From contig NZ_CP026730.1 of the NCBI RefSeq assembly GCF_003369795.1, positions 372,001 through 436,000 of the forward strand: DNA of 64,000 nt, written 5' to 3'. The translations under genes were made by a program, and so were the position numbers. The notes beneath the pieces are model-generated. The model was not told the origin of the DNA. It saw only the letters and a program-made list of their open reading frames with translations, and ran no database searches. Below, piece by piece: positions 7,767-15,851 of this stretch. Position 1 is the stretch's first letter. Each line of letters starts with the position of its first letter. This DNA is from Streptomyces sp. CB09001. Lineage in GTDB: Bacteria; Actinomycetota; Actinomycetes; Streptomycetales; Streptomycetaceae.

Positions 7767-8729
7767 TCAGCCCTTGCGGGTCTTGACTTCCTCGGTGAGC
7801 TGCGGGACGACGTCGAAGAGGTCGCCGACGACGCCGTAGTCGACCAGGTCGAAGATCGGGGCCTCGGCGTCCTTGTTGATCGCCACGATCGTCTTCGAGG
7901 TCTGCATGCCCGCGCGGTGCTGGATCGCCCCGGAGATGCCGGAGGCGATGTACAGCTGCGGCGAGACGGACTTGCCGGTCTGGCCGACCTGGTTGGTGTG
8001 CGGGTACCAGCCCGCGTCCACCGCGGCGCGCGAGGCGCCGACGGCCGCGCCGAGCGAGTCGGCGAGCGCCTCGATGATCGCGAAGTTCTCCGCGCCGTTG
8101 ACGCCGCGGCCGCCGGAGACGACGATCGCGGCCTCGGTCAGCTCCGGACGCCCGGTCGACTCACGCGGCGTGCGCGAGGTGACCTTGGTGCCGGTGGCGG
8201 CGGCGGAGAAGGTGACCGACAGGGCCTCGACGGCGCCGGCGGCCGGGGCGGCCTCGACGGCGGCCGAGTTCGGCTTGACCGTGATGACCGGGGTGCCCTT
8301 GGAGACGCGGGACTTGGTGGTGAAGGCGGCGGCGAACACCGACTGGGTGGCCACCGGGCCCTCGTCGCCGGCCTCCAGGTCGACGGCGTCGGTGATGACG
8401 CCCGATCCGAGACGCAGCGCCAGGCGGGCGGCGATCTCCTTGCCCTCGGCGGAGGACGGGACCAGCACGGCGGCCGGGGAGACGGCGGCGACGGCGGCCT
8501 GGAGGGCGTCGACCTTCGGCACGACCAGGTAGTCGGCGTACTCGGCGGCCTCGTGGGTCAGGACCTTCACCGCGCCGTGCTCGGCGAGGGCGGCGGCGGT
8601 GTCACCGGCGCCGTTGCCCAGCGCGACGGCGACGGGCTCGCCGACCCGGCGGGCCAGGGTCAGCAGCTCCAGGGTCGGCTTGCGGACGGCACCGTCCACG
8701 TGATCGACGTAGACGAGAACTTCAGCCAT
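7767..8729 (-). CDS. etfA: electron transfer flavoprotein alpha subunit
   Basis: A 320-residue EtfA, which binds FAD and passes electrons from acyl-CoA dehydrogenases to the ETF-quinone reductase. The N-terminal adenine-nucleotide-fold domain (about 1-180) is followed by the family's FAD domain: [12 protein letters not shown], then [20 protein letters not shown] and [19 protein letters not shown]. Length is normal for the family. It lies 55 bases downstream of etfB on the same strand with its own upstream AGGAGAGAAG, so the pair forms an operon ending at the hairpin at 7703-7745. Confidence 0.97.
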   Translation of the reverse strand: MAEVLVYVDHVDGAVRKPTLELLTLARRVGEPVAVALGNGAGDTAAALAEHGAVKVLTHEAAEYADYLVVPKVDALQAAVAAVSPAAVLVPSSAEGKEIAARLALRLGSGVITDAVDLEAGDEGPVATQSVFAAAFTTKSRVSKGTPVITVKPNSAAVEAAPAAGAVEALSVTFSAAATGTKVTSRTPRESTGRPELTEAAIVVSGGRGVNGAENFAIIEALADSLGAAVGASRAAVDAGWYPHTNQVGQTGKSVSPQLYIASGISGAIQHRAGMQTSKTIVAINKDAEAPIFDLVDYGVVGDLFDVVPQLTEEVKTRKG

Positions 8730-8784
8730 GGGACTTCTTCTCTCCTGCTTGCGAAAGATGAGGGGCGGTAGGGGCGGCGGGGCC

Positions 8785-9573
8785 TCAGATGAACTTCTGG
8801 CCCGCGAGGAACTCGGCGAGCTGCCTGCCGCCCTCGCCCTCGTCCTTGACGATCGTGCCCGCGGTGCGCGCCGGACGCTCGGCGGCCGACTCCACGACCG
8901 TGTAGGCGTTGTCCAGACCGACCTCGTCCTCGTCGATGTCGAGGTCGGACAGGTCCCAGGACTGAACCGGCTTCTTCTTGGCCGCCATGATGCCCTTGAA
9001 GGAGGGGTAACGCGCCTCGCCCGACTGGTCGGTGACCGACACGACCGCCGGCAGCGACGCCTCCAGCTGCTCCGTGGCCGTGTCGCCGTCGCGGCGGCCC
9101 TTCACGACGCCGTCCGCGACCGAGACCTCGGACAGCAGCGTCACCTGCGGCACGCCCAGGCGCTCCGCGAGCAGCGCGGGGACGACGCCCATGGTGCCGT
9201 CCGTGGAGGCCATGCCGGAGACGACCAGGTCGTAGCCGGCCTTCTCGACGGCCTTGGCCAGGACCAGGGAGGTGCCGATGGCGTCGGTGCCGTGCAGGTC
9301 GTCGTCCTCGACGTGGATCGCCTTGTCCGCGCCCATGGACAGCGCCTTGCGCAGGGCGTCCTTGGCGTCCTCGGGGCCCACCGTCAGGACGGTGACCTCG
9401 ACGTCGTCGTCGGAATTCTCGGAGATCTGCAGCGCCTGCTCGACCGCGTACTCGTCCAGCTCGGAGAGCAGACCGTCCACGTCGTCCCGGTCGACGGTCA
9501 GGTCATCAGCGAAGTGCCGGTCGCCAGTGGCGTCGGGCACGTACTTCACAGTGACAACGATCCTCAAGCTCAC
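8785..9573 (-). CDS. etfB: electron transfer flavoprotein beta subunit
   Basis: A 262-residue EtfB, partner of EtfA in the soluble heterodimer that accepts electrons from flavin dehydrogenases. It has the expected N-terminus RIVVTVKYVPD, the AMP-binding loop region VLTVGPEDAKDALRKALSMGADKAIHV, and VVSGMASTDGTMGVVPALLAERLG. The GTG at 9573 follows GGAGAG and matches family length; the frame is open further upstream but without coding character. It is the first gene of the etfBA operon. Two inverted repeats in the 220-base upstream region may bind a regulator of fatty-acid or branched-chain degradation. Confidence 0.96.
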   Translation of the reverse strand: MSLRIVVTVKYVPDATGDRHFADDLTVDRDDVDGLLSELDEYAVEQALQISENSDDDVEVTVLTVGPEDAKDALRKALSMGADKAIHVEDDDLHGTDAIGTSLVLAKAVEKAGYDLVVSGMASTDGTMGVVPALLAERLGVPQVTLLSEVSVADGVVKGRRDGDTATEQLEASLPAVVSVTDQSGEARYPSFKGIMAAKKKPVQSWDLSDLDIDEDEVGLDNAYTVVESAAERPARTAGTIVKDEGEGGRQLAEFLAGQKFI

Positions 9574-9680
9574 GCCGGCTCTCCTACTGCGTCGACATTT
9601 CAGTGCTGCCTCTTGCAGGCAGCATAGGCGCCCCAAGCGGCCGATCCCGGTCGGGGCGACCTGCGCTCCGCCCGGAATAT

Positions 9681-9692
9681 TACTCGTCAGTA
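9681..9692. promoter_or_regulatory. inverted repeat TACTCGTCAGTA upstream of etfB
   Basis: TACT/AGTA arms around a 4-base centre, flanked by AT-rich bases, about 110 bases upstream of the etfB start. The TACT...AGTA pattern is like operators of TetR-type regulators of acyl-CoA metabolism. This is inference from motif shape only. Confidence 0.4.
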
Positions 9693-9715
9693 CACCCAGT
9701 TCCTGCCCGCTAAGC

Positions 9716-9723
9716 AAGCGCTT
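9716..9723. promoter_or_regulatory. AAGCGCTT palindrome upstream of etfB
   Basis: A perfect 8-bp palindrome preceded by a further AAGC, 24 bases from the TACT...AGTA repeat. The same 8-mer occurs in the pectate lyase promoter at 29878-29885. Short enough to be chance. Confidence 0.3.
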
Positions 9724-9793
9724 TGAACTGTGACCTTCGCAACGCAGCGTAACCGGAACCCGACGCCTTCGCAGACGCCGTCCCGCTGACCGG

Positions 9794-10303
9794 TCAGTCG
9801 CGCAGACCCCGGTAACGCCCCTGGTGGTACAGCAGCGGCTCGCCGACACCGGCGGGGTCGCCGAGGAGGACTTCCGCCAGCACGATCCGATGGTCCCCCG
9901 CGGGCACCCGGCCGACCACCCGGCACACGAGCCAGGCGAGCACGCCGTCCAGCACGGGCACACCCTCGGGCCCCTCCCGCCAGACGGTGGGTGCGGCGAA
10001 GCGGTCGGCGCCGCTGCGGGCGAAGGTGGCCGCCAGCTCCTCCTGGTGCTCGCCGAGCACGTGGACGCCGACGTGCTCCGCCTCGGACACCGCGGGCCAG
10101 CTCGAGGAGCCGGTACCGATGCCGAAGGAGAGCAGCGGCGGGCGGGCGGAGACGGAGGTGAGGGACGTGGCCGTGAAACCGGCCGGCCCGCCGGGACCCC
10201 GCGCGGTGACCACGGCGACGCCCGCCGCGTGCCGCCGGAAGACGGACCGCAGCAGGTCGTCGGTGGCGGGCCGGGGTGCGGCCAGGTCGGGTGTGACCGT
10301 CAT
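9794..10303 (-). CDS. flavin reductase domain protein (FMN-binding split barrel)
   Basis: A 169-residue protein of the flavin reductase-like family. These reduce FMN or FAD with NAD(P)H and hand the free reduced flavin to a partner monooxygenase. Family features are LLRSVFRRHAAGVAVVTARGPGGPAGFTATSLTSVSARPPLLSFGI near the N-terminus, then NVL-like HVGVHVLGEHQEELAATFA, a RFA segment and a late GDHRIVLAEVL strand with LLYHQGRYRGL. The ATG at 10303 has AAGGA ten bases upstream. No partner oxygenase is adjacent. It lies downstream of the thioredoxin gene on the same strand with a 146-base gap, so co-transcription is possible but not shown. Confidence 0.88.
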   Translation of the reverse strand: MTVTPDLAAPRPATDDLLRSVFRRHAAGVAVVTARGPGGPAGFTATSLTSVSARPPLLSFGIGTGSSSWPAVSEAEHVGVHVLGEHQEELAATFARSGADRFAAPTVWREGPEGVPVLDGVLAWLVCRVVGRVPAGDHRIVLAEVLLGDPAGVGEPLLYHQGRYRGLRD

Positions 10304-10449
10304 GCGGGGTGGTCCTTCTGCGTTGCGCCCCGGTCCCGGAAAGGGCGAACGGGGCATGGGGGCAGGCTGACGACGGGTGGCACACACAGTCAATTACGTC
10401 CCGGGATGTGGAGGCTGTGGAGAAGACCTCACCGCTGGCGTGGCGCTTG

Positions 10450-10830
10450 TCACACCGCCTCGCCCAGCGCGGCGATCACGTCCGCCCTGCGCGGCTGCCC
10501 GACGGCACGACGCACGACGCGGCCGTCGGCATCCAGGACCAGCACGGTGGGGGTCTTGAGCACGTCCAGGGCGCGGACGAGTTCGAGGTGCCCCTCGGCG
10601 TCGATCTCGACGTGGGCGACACCGGGGACCAGGCCGGCCACCTCGCCCAGTACCCGCCGGGTGGCCCGGCAGGGCGCACAGAAGGCACTGGAGAACTGTA
10701 CGAGCGTCGCCCGGACGCCCAGCTCCGCACCGAGGTCGGCCGCGCCGAGCCGTGCGGCGGTGGCCTCCGACCCGTTGCCGTCGTCCTGCCCGCGCACCAG
10801 CGCGCCCCCGTTCCGCCGCCACCGCGGCAC
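10450..10830 (-). CDS. thioredoxin-family protein
   Basis: A 126-residue protein with a thioredoxin fold: strand ATLVQFSSAF, active site FCAPCRATR (Cys51, Cys54), VEIDAEGHLELVRALDVLKTPTVLVLDADGRVVRRAVG including the cis-Pro in KTPTV. The CAPC dipeptide differs from the CGPC of housekeeping thioredoxin, which usually shifts redox potential or partner choice. The first 30 residues are charged and not part of the fold, so the true start may lie a little downstream. No signal peptide or membrane segment, hence cytoplasmic. Confidence 0.85.
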   Translation of the reverse strand: MPRWRRNGGALVRGQDDGNGSEATAARLGAADLGAELGVRATLVQFSSAFCAPCRATRRVLGEVAGLVPGVAHVEIDAEGHLELVRALDVLKTPTVLVLDADGRVVRRAVGQPRRADVIAALGEAV

Positions 10831-11019
10831 TCATGGACGCGCGTACCCCGCACGCCACAGGTCCGGTACTCCGAAGGTGCAGCGTTCGCGGGGCCGCCGA
10901 GATTCCCGCCCACCGTCGCATTTCGGCCAGGACAGGGCCGGGCAAGTGATGAGGATCTCGCCGCGCACGGGCACCAAGGCTGGTACACCGGCCGTTCTTG
11001 GGGCACGATCTGCGACAAG

Positions 11020-11041
11020 CCCGTAAACCTACGGGTGCGTA
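11020..11041. promoter_or_regulatory. overlapping inverted repeats upstream of the acyltransferase gene
   Basis: CCCGTA-AACC-TACGGG (11020-11035) overlaps TACG-GGTG-CGTA (11030-11041), in the short leader before the PlsC-like gene at 11096. CTACG...CGTA-type repeats are seen with TetR regulators of fatty-acid modification genes in actinobacteria, which fits the downstream function. The link is inference. Confidence 0.4.
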
Positions 11042-11095
11042 ACTTTCGACTGGGAGCCCCCTTCCCAGGCTGACAAGGAAGGGTTCGACCCGCCC

Positions 11096-11824
11096 ATGGC
11101 AGAACTCGTCTACCGCCCGGTGATCGGTCTCGCCCGCACCCTGTTCAAGGCGTGGGACCTCAAGATCGACTGCCAGGGATCGGAGAACATCCCGCGCTCG
11201 GGCGGCGCCGTGCTGGTGAGCAACCACATCAGCTACCTGGACTTCGTCTTCGACGGCCTGGCCGCGCTGCCGCAGAAGCGGCTGGTGCGCTTCATGGCGA
11301 AGGAGTCGGTCTTCCGGCACCGGATCTCCGGTCCGCTGATGCGCGGGATGAAGCACATCCCGGTCGACCGCAAGCAGGGCGAGGCGGCCTACGCACACGC
11401 CCTGGACTCGCTGAAGTCGGGCGAGATCGTCGGGGTCTTCCCCGAGGCGACGATCTCCGAGTCGTTCACGCTGAAGAGCTTCAAGTCGGGTGCCGCGCGA
11501 CTCGCGCAGGAAGCGGGCGTCCCGCTGGTCCCCATGGCGCTGTGGGGCACCCAGCGGCTGTGGACCAAGGGCCACCCGCGCAACTTCAAGCGCAGCCACA
11601 CCCCCATCACCATCCGGGTCGGCGAGGCGATGGAGGCCCCGCGCGAGCAGTACGCGGGTGCCATCACGCGGCGGCTGCGCGAGCGGGTGCAGGAGCTGCT
11701 GGAGGCCGCGCAGCGCGCCTACCCCGTGCGCCCCAAGGGAGCCGACGACACCTGGTGGATGCCGGCCCATCTCGGCGGTACGGCCCCGACGCCCGAGCAG
11801 CTGCGCACGGCCCAGGCGCACTGA
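11096..11824 (+). CDS. 1-acyl-glycerol-3-phosphate acyltransferase (PlsC family)
   Basis: A 242-residue acyltransferase, predicted to transfer an acyl chain to lysophosphatidate or a related lysolipid at the inner face of the membrane. The block I HX4D motif is NHISYLD (His44, Asp49), block II-like KKHIPVDR appears as GMKHIPVDRKQG, and block III is GVFPEATISES. An amphipathic N-terminus (LVYRPVIGLARTLFKAWDLKI) is typical of this interfacial family; no true transmembrane span is obvious. AAGGAAGGG precedes the ATG. The gene stands alone, converging with the transglutaminase-like gene 10 bases away. Confidence 0.9.
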   Translation: MAELVYRPVIGLARTLFKAWDLKIDCQGSENIPRSGGAVLVSNHISYLDFVFDGLAALPQKRLVRFMAKESVFRHRISGPLMRGMKHIPVDRKQGEAAYAHALDSLKSGEIVGVFPEATISESFTLKSFKSGAARLAQEAGVPLVPMALWGTQRLWTKGHPRNFKRSHTPITIRVGEAMEAPREQYAGAITRRLRERVQELLEAAQRAYPVRPKGADDTWWMPAHLGGTAPTPEQLRTAQAH

Positions 11825-11834
11825 GCCGGGCGTT

Positions 11835-12407
11835 TCAGAGGGCGGCCGGGAGGGTCTCCCACAGGTGCGGGCGGTCGGTGGCCGCCTTGAGGACGTCCAG
11901 CACCGCGGGATGCGGCGCCGCGTACAGCTCCGGACAGTCCTCCTCACCCGCCGCGCGGTCCGGCGTGAAGGCCAGTTGCTCGCGGCCCAGGGAGAACCGC
12001 GCGTTCACGCCGGGCTTGTTCCCGCGCGGGTCCTGCCGGTGCCAGGCGCCGTCGAGACGTACGGCGACCAGTCCGTGCACCACGTCGAACCGTTGGTAGC
12101 ACAGCGCCGTGGGGATGTCCTCGGCGCGCAGCAGCGCGGCCAGCGCGTGGGCCTTGGCGTAGCAGATGCCGGTGCGCTGCTCCAGGACGTCGGAGGCCCG
12201 CCAGGTGACGCGCGGGTCCCCGGAGTCCTGTGAGTGCGGGATGGTGTCGCGCACGAACTCGAAGGCCAGGCGTGCATAGACATACGAGTCTTCCGCCTGC
12301 TTGGCGAGTCCGCCGGCCACCTCCCGCACTCGCGGATGGTCATGGTCGATGACCTCGTCGACAGCCAGGTAGGCGGACAGGTCAGGTGTCTTCTGGATCA
12401 GCTCCAT
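11835..12407 (-). CDS. transglutaminase-like cysteine protease-fold protein
   Basis: A 190-residue protein with a transglutaminase-like core. The catalytic triad can be read as Cys82 in RTGICYAKAHALAALLRA, His111 in FDVVHGLVAVRL and Asp126 in HRQDPRGN. It may cleave or transfer amide bonds; bacterial members range from peptidases to cross-linking enzymes, and the substrate is unknown. There is no signal peptide, so it acts in the cytoplasm. The ATG at 12407 has no good ribosome binding site, but a clear promoter places the transcript start within a few bases of it, suggesting a leaderless mRNA. It lies downstream of the threonine aldolase gene on the same strand. Confidence 0.85.
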   Translation of the reverse strand: MELIQKTPDLSAYLAVDEVIDHDHPRVREVAGGLAKQAEDSYVYARLAFEFVRDTIPHSQDSGDPRVTWRASDVLEQRTGICYAKAHALAALLRAEDIPTALCYQRFDVVHGLVAVRLDGAWHRQDPRGNKPGVNARFSLGREQLAFTPDRAAGEEDCPELYAAPHPAVLDVLKAATDRPHLWETLPAAL

Positions 12408-12415
12408 GCCCGCAG

Positions 12416-12445
12416 AGCATAGGAAAGCGATCACCCGACAGTCAA
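12416..12445 (-). promoter_or_regulatory. promoter of the transglutaminase-like gene (leaderless)
   Basis: On the minus strand, TTGACT (12445-12440) is followed after 18 bases by TATGCT (12421-12416), a good housekeeping-sigma-type pair. The expected transcript start, about 7 bases on, falls at roughly 12409-12408, next to the ATG at 12407. Confidence 0.65.
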
Positions 12446-12493
12446 TGACTTTTCGAGTGACCGCATACCTATGCATTCTCGGGGGCTTCCCCG

Positions 12494-13564
12494 TCAGCGC
12501 GCCGTCTCCTCCTTGAGCGCGGCCACGAACGCGTCGACGTCGTCCTCGGTGGTGTCGAAGGCGCACATCCAGCGCACGTCACCCGCGGCCTCGTCCCAGA
12601 AGTAGAAGCGGAACCGCTTCTGCAGGCGCTCGCTCACGTCGTGCGGCAGCCGGGCGAAGACCGCGTTGGCCTGCACCGGGTAGAGGATCTCCACGCCGTG
12701 CACGGCGCGCACACCCTCGGCCAGGCGCTGGGCCATCTCGTTGGAGTGCCGGGCGTTGCGCAGCCACAGGTCCTTGGCGAGCAGCGCCTCCAGCTGCACG
12801 GACACGAAGCGCATCTTGGAGGCGAGCTGCATGGACAGTTTGCGCAGGTGCTTCATGTGGCGCACCGCGTCCCGGTTCAGCACCACGACCGCCTCGCCGA
12901 ACAGGGCGCCGTTCTTGGTGCCGCCGAGCGAGAGGAGGTCAACGCCGACCGCGTTGGTGAACGTCCGCATGGGGACGTCCAGCGAGGCGGCGGCGTTGGC
13001 TATCCGGGAGCCGTCCAGGTGCACCTTCATGCCGTGCGCGTGGGCGTGCTCGCAGATGGCGCGGATCTCGTCGGGCGTGTAGAGGGTGCCCAGCTCGGTG
13101 CTCTGGGTGATCGAGACGACCTGCGGCATCGCGCGGTGCTCGTCGTCCCAGCCGTATGCCTGCCGGTCGATCAGCTCGGGCGTGAGCTTGCCGTCCGGGG
13201 TGGGGACGGTGAGCAGCTTGAGGCCGCCCATGCGTTCGGGGGCGCCGCCTTCGTCGACGTTGATGTGCGCGCTCTCGGCGCAGATCACCGCACCCCAGCG
13301 GTCGGTGACCGCCTGGAGCGCGACGACGTTGGCGCCGGTGCCGTTGAAGACCGGGAACGCCTCGGCGCCGGAGCCGAAGTGGCTGCGGATCACGCGCTGG
13401 AGGTTCTCGGTGTAGTCGTCCTCGCCGTACGCGACCTGGTGCCCGCCGTTGGCCAGCGCCAGGGCGGCGAGCACCTCGGGGTGGGCGCCGGCGTAGTTGT
13501 CACTGGCGAAACCGCGGACCTCGGGGTCGTGATGGCGACGCGCGTCGGTCTTCGGGGGGTTCAC
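12494..13564 (-). CDS. low-specificity L-threonine aldolase / beta-eliminating lyase family
   Basis: A 356-residue PLP enzyme of the aspartate aminotransferase fold, predicted to cleave threonine or allo-threonine to glycine and acetaldehyde. Visible are SDNYAGAHPEVLAAL at the N-terminus, GTGANV, the cofactor-binding HLDGSRIANAA (Asp184) and the Schiff-base lysine in SLGGTKNGA (Lys217). GTG at 13564 is chosen because it overlaps the TGA of the upstream SDR gene (GTGA, 13564-13561) with GAGAAG before it, implying translational coupling. A GTG at 13582 would add six residues. Third gene of the DUF6421-SDR-aldolase operon; its true substrate may be dictated by those partners. Confidence 0.88.
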   Translation of the reverse strand: MNPPKTDARRHHDPEVRGFASDNYAGAHPEVLAALALANGGHQVAYGEDDYTENLQRVIRSHFGSGAEAFPVFNGTGANVVALQAVTDRWGAVICAESAHINVDEGGAPERMGGLKLLTVPTPDGKLTPELIDRQAYGWDDEHRAMPQVVSITQSTELGTLYTPDEIRAICEHAHAHGMKVHLDGSRIANAAASLDVPMRTFTNAVGVDLLSLGGTKNGALFGEAVVVLNRDAVRHMKHLRKLSMQLASKMRFVSVQLEALLAKDLWLRNARHSNEMAQRLAEGVRAVHGVEILYPVQANAVFARLPHDVSERLQKRFRFYFWDEAAGDVRWMCAFDTTEDDVDAFVAALKEETAR

Positions 13565-14307
13565 GGCTTCTCGGTCAGCCACAGACGGTTTCCGTTCACT
13601 TCCGCGGCGGGCTTCGCCCAGACACCGGCGACGGCCTCGGCGAGGTCACGCACGTCCGTGAAGCCCGCGAACTTCGCGTTGGGGCGCTCGGCGCGCATCG
13701 CGTCGTGCACCAACGCCTTGACCACCAGGATCGCAGCCGCCGACGTCGGCCCCTGCTCGCCCCCCGCCTTGCGGAAGTAGTCCGCCATGGCCAGCGTCCA
13801 CGCCTCCGCGGCGGCCTTGGCGGCCGAGTAGGCGGCGTTGCCCGCGGTGGGGCTGGACGCGCCGGCGGCGCTGATCAGGACGTAGCGGCCGCGGTCGCTG
13901 CGCTGGAGCGCCTCGTGGAAGGCGAGGGAGGTGTGCTGCACGGTGCGGACGAGCAGCTTCTCCAGGAGGTCCCAGTCGCCGAGTTCGGTCTTGGTGAAGG
14001 TCTTGCTGCCGCGCCAGCCGCCCACGAGGTGGACCACCCCGTCGACGTGGCCGAACTCCTGCTCGGTGCGGTCGGCCCAGGCCCGGGTGGAGTCCAGGTC
14101 CAGCAGGTCGACCGTCTCGCCGGTGACGGTGGCACCGCCGTGCGCGTAGCGTGCCGCGTCCACCGCCTCGGCCAGCCGCTCCGGGTCGTTGTCCGCGCCG
14201 ACGACGGTCGCACCCGCCTCGGCGAGCCGCAGCAGGGCGGCCCGTCCGGCGGGTCCGCCCGCCCCGGCCACCGCGATCACCGCGCCGTCGAGCGCCCCGT
14301 TCCCCAT
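13561..14307 (-). CDS. SDR-family oxidoreductase
   Basis: A 248-residue short-chain dehydrogenase/reductase. It has a Rossmann dinucleotide loop (VAGAGGPAGRAALL, an atypical GxxGxxG form), ADND after the second strand, the VVHLVGGW segment in place of NNAG, the active-site serine in LISAAGAS and the YxxxK pair in YSAAKAAAEAW. The variant NNAG region suggests an SDR of a divergent clade. Substrate unknown. It is the middle gene of a three-gene operon: 68 bases after DUF6421 and overlapping the start of the aldolase gene by the GTGA quadruplet. Confidence 0.85.
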   Translation of the reverse strand: MGNGALDGAVIAVAGAGGPAGRAALLRLAEAGATVVGADNDPERLAEAVDAARYAHGGATVTGETVDLLDLDSTRAWADRTEQEFGHVDGVVHLVGGWRGSKTFTKTELGDWDLLEKLLVRTVQHTSLAFHEALQRSDRGRYVLISAAGASSPTAGNAAYSAAKAAAEAWTLAMADYFRKAGGEQGPTSAAAILVVKALVHDAMRAERPNAKFAGFTDVRDLAEAVAGVWAKPAAEVNGNRLWLTEKP

Positions 14308-14375
14308 GGTCCTCGCCTCCCGAGCCTGCTGAGCCTGTGTCTGCCGTGCGTGTTCGTGCGTGCCGCCGCCGTCGC

Positions 14376-15779
14376 TCACGCGGCGGCCCGCTCGGCGCCG
14401 TCCGCGGCCGCGGTGATGCCCCGGGTCGAGGCGATCACCTTCTTCAGCTTCTTGGACAGGGCCTCGTAGAACATGCTCAGCGGAAACTCGTCCGGAAGCA
14501 CGTCGTCGACGAGTTTGCGCGGCGGCAGGGTCAGGTCCAGGGCGTCGGGGCCCTTGGCCCACTTCGAGCCCGGGTGCGGGGCGAGGTAGGTCGAGACCAG
14601 CTCGTAGCCGGCGAACCAGTGGACGATCTTGGGGCGGTCGATGCCGTCGCGGTAGAGCTTCTCGATCTCGGCGCACAGCTGGTTGGTGACCTGCGGGGCG
14701 CGCTGCCAGTCGATGAAGAGTTTGTTGTCGGTCCAGCGGACGACGTCGTGCTTGTGCAGGTAGGCGAAGAGCAGCTGGCCGCCGAGACCGTCGTAGTTGC
14801 GCACCCGCTCGCCGGTCACCGGGAAGCGGAACATGCGGTCGAAGAGCACCGCGTACTGCACGTCGCGGGCCTGCGGGACGCCGTCCGCCTCCAGCTTCAC
14901 GGCCTCCTTGAAGGCGGTGAGGTCGCAGCGCAGCTCCTCCAGGCCGTACATCCAGAACGGCTGGCGCTGCTTGATCATGAACGGGTCGAAGGGCAGGTCG
15001 CCGTGGCTGTGGGTGCGGTCGTGGACCATGTCCCACAGGACGAACGCCTCCTCGCAGCGCTTCTGGTCGTCGACCATGGCGGCGACGTCCTCGGGCAGCT
15101 CCAGGCCCAGCAGATCCACGGCGGCCTCCGTGACGCGGCGGAAGCGGGCGGCCTCCCGGTCGCAGAAGATGCCGCCCCAGGAGAAGCGCTCGGGGGCCTC
15201 GCGCACGGCGATGGTCTCCGGGAAGAGGACGGCCGAGTTGGTGTCGTAGCCGGCCGTGAAGTCCTCGAAGGTGATGCCGCAGAACAGCGGGTTGTCGTAA
15301 CGGGTGCGCTCCAGCTCCGCCAGCCAGTCGGGCCAGACCATGCGCAGGACGACCGCTTCGAGGTTGCGGTCCGGGTTGCCGTTCTGCGTGTACATGGGGA
15401 AGACGACGAGGTGCTGGAGGCCGTCCGCGCGGTTGGCGGCGGGCTGGAAGGCCAGCAGCGAGTCGAGGAAGTCGGGCACCGCGAAGCCGCCGTCGGCCCA
15501 GCGGGCGAGGTCGGTCACCAGGGCCTCGTGGTAGGCGCGGTCGTGGGGCAGCAGCGGGGACAGCTCGCGCACGGCCTCGGTGACGCTGCGTACGGCGTCC
15601 TCGGCGGCGGCCCGCCCGGGGGCACTCTCGGCGTCGAAGTCGATCGACCCGTCCTTGGACTGCCATGGCCGGATCCGCTCCACGGCATCCTTGAGCACGG
15701 GCCACGCCGGGTGCTCCACCACCCTGCTCGCCGGAGGAACGTCGCCCTCCACACCCACCTGCACAAGAATTTCCGTCAT
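14376..15779 (-). CDS. DUF6421-family protein, possible variant gluzincin metalloenzyme
   Basis: A 467-residue cytoplasmic protein of an uncharacterised actinobacterial family. Its best candidate active site is LWDMVHDRTHSHGDLPFD (His253, Asp254, His257, His259) followed 24 residues later by GLEELRCDL (Glu281, Glu282, Arg284, Asp286). This order, HxxxH then EExRxD, resembles the HExxxH...EECRAE metal and catalytic motifs of M49 dipeptidyl peptidase III and the HExxH...E layout of gluzincins, but with Asp replacing the general-base Glu. No signal peptide or membrane segment. It leads an operon with an SDR and a threonine-aldolase-like enzyme. Peptidase or other hydrolase function is inference from motif geometry only. 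Confidence 0.7.
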   Translation of the reverse strand: MTEILVQVGVEGDVPPASRVVEHPAWPVLKDAVERIRPWQSKDGSIDFDAESAPGRAAAEDAVRSVTEAVRELSPLLPHDRAYHEALVTDLARWADGGFAVPDFLDSLLAFQPAANRADGLQHLVVFPMYTQNGNPDRNLEAVVLRMVWPDWLAELERTRYDNPLFCGITFEDFTAGYDTNSAVLFPETIAVREAPERFSWGGIFCDREAARFRRVTEAAVDLLGLELPEDVAAMVDDQKRCEEAFVLWDMVHDRTHSHGDLPFDPFMIKQRQPFWMYGLEELRCDLTAFKEAVKLEADGVPQARDVQYAVLFDRMFRFPVTGERVRNYDGLGGQLLFAYLHKHDVVRWTDNKLFIDWQRAPQVTNQLCAEIEKLYRDGIDRPKIVHWFAGYELVSTYLAPHPGSKWAKGPDALDLTLPPRKLVDDVLPDEFPLSMFYEALSKKLKKVIASTRGITAAADGAERAAA

Positions 15780-15833
15780 GTCCCATCCTCCACGGGAGAA
15801 GCTTGCGTCAAGACACCGTAGGCATACGACGTT

Positions 15834-15851
15834 TCTCCTATCAAGGGGAGA
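15834..15851. promoter_or_regulatory. inverted repeat TCTCC-N8-GGAGA in the DUF6421 operon promoter region
   Basis: Five-base arms at 15834-15838 and 15847-15851, 55-72 bases upstream of the DUF6421 start, followed by an AT-rich TAAATTAT stretch. The only candidate operator seen in this 226-base gap; regulator unknown. Confidence 0.3.

Noticed and set aside
13561..15786. Single 741-codon frame joining the SDR to sequence opposite DUF6421
   Set aside because: The SDR start at 14307 has a family-typical N-terminus and ribosome binding site, and DUF6421 occupies the other frame with a coherent protein.
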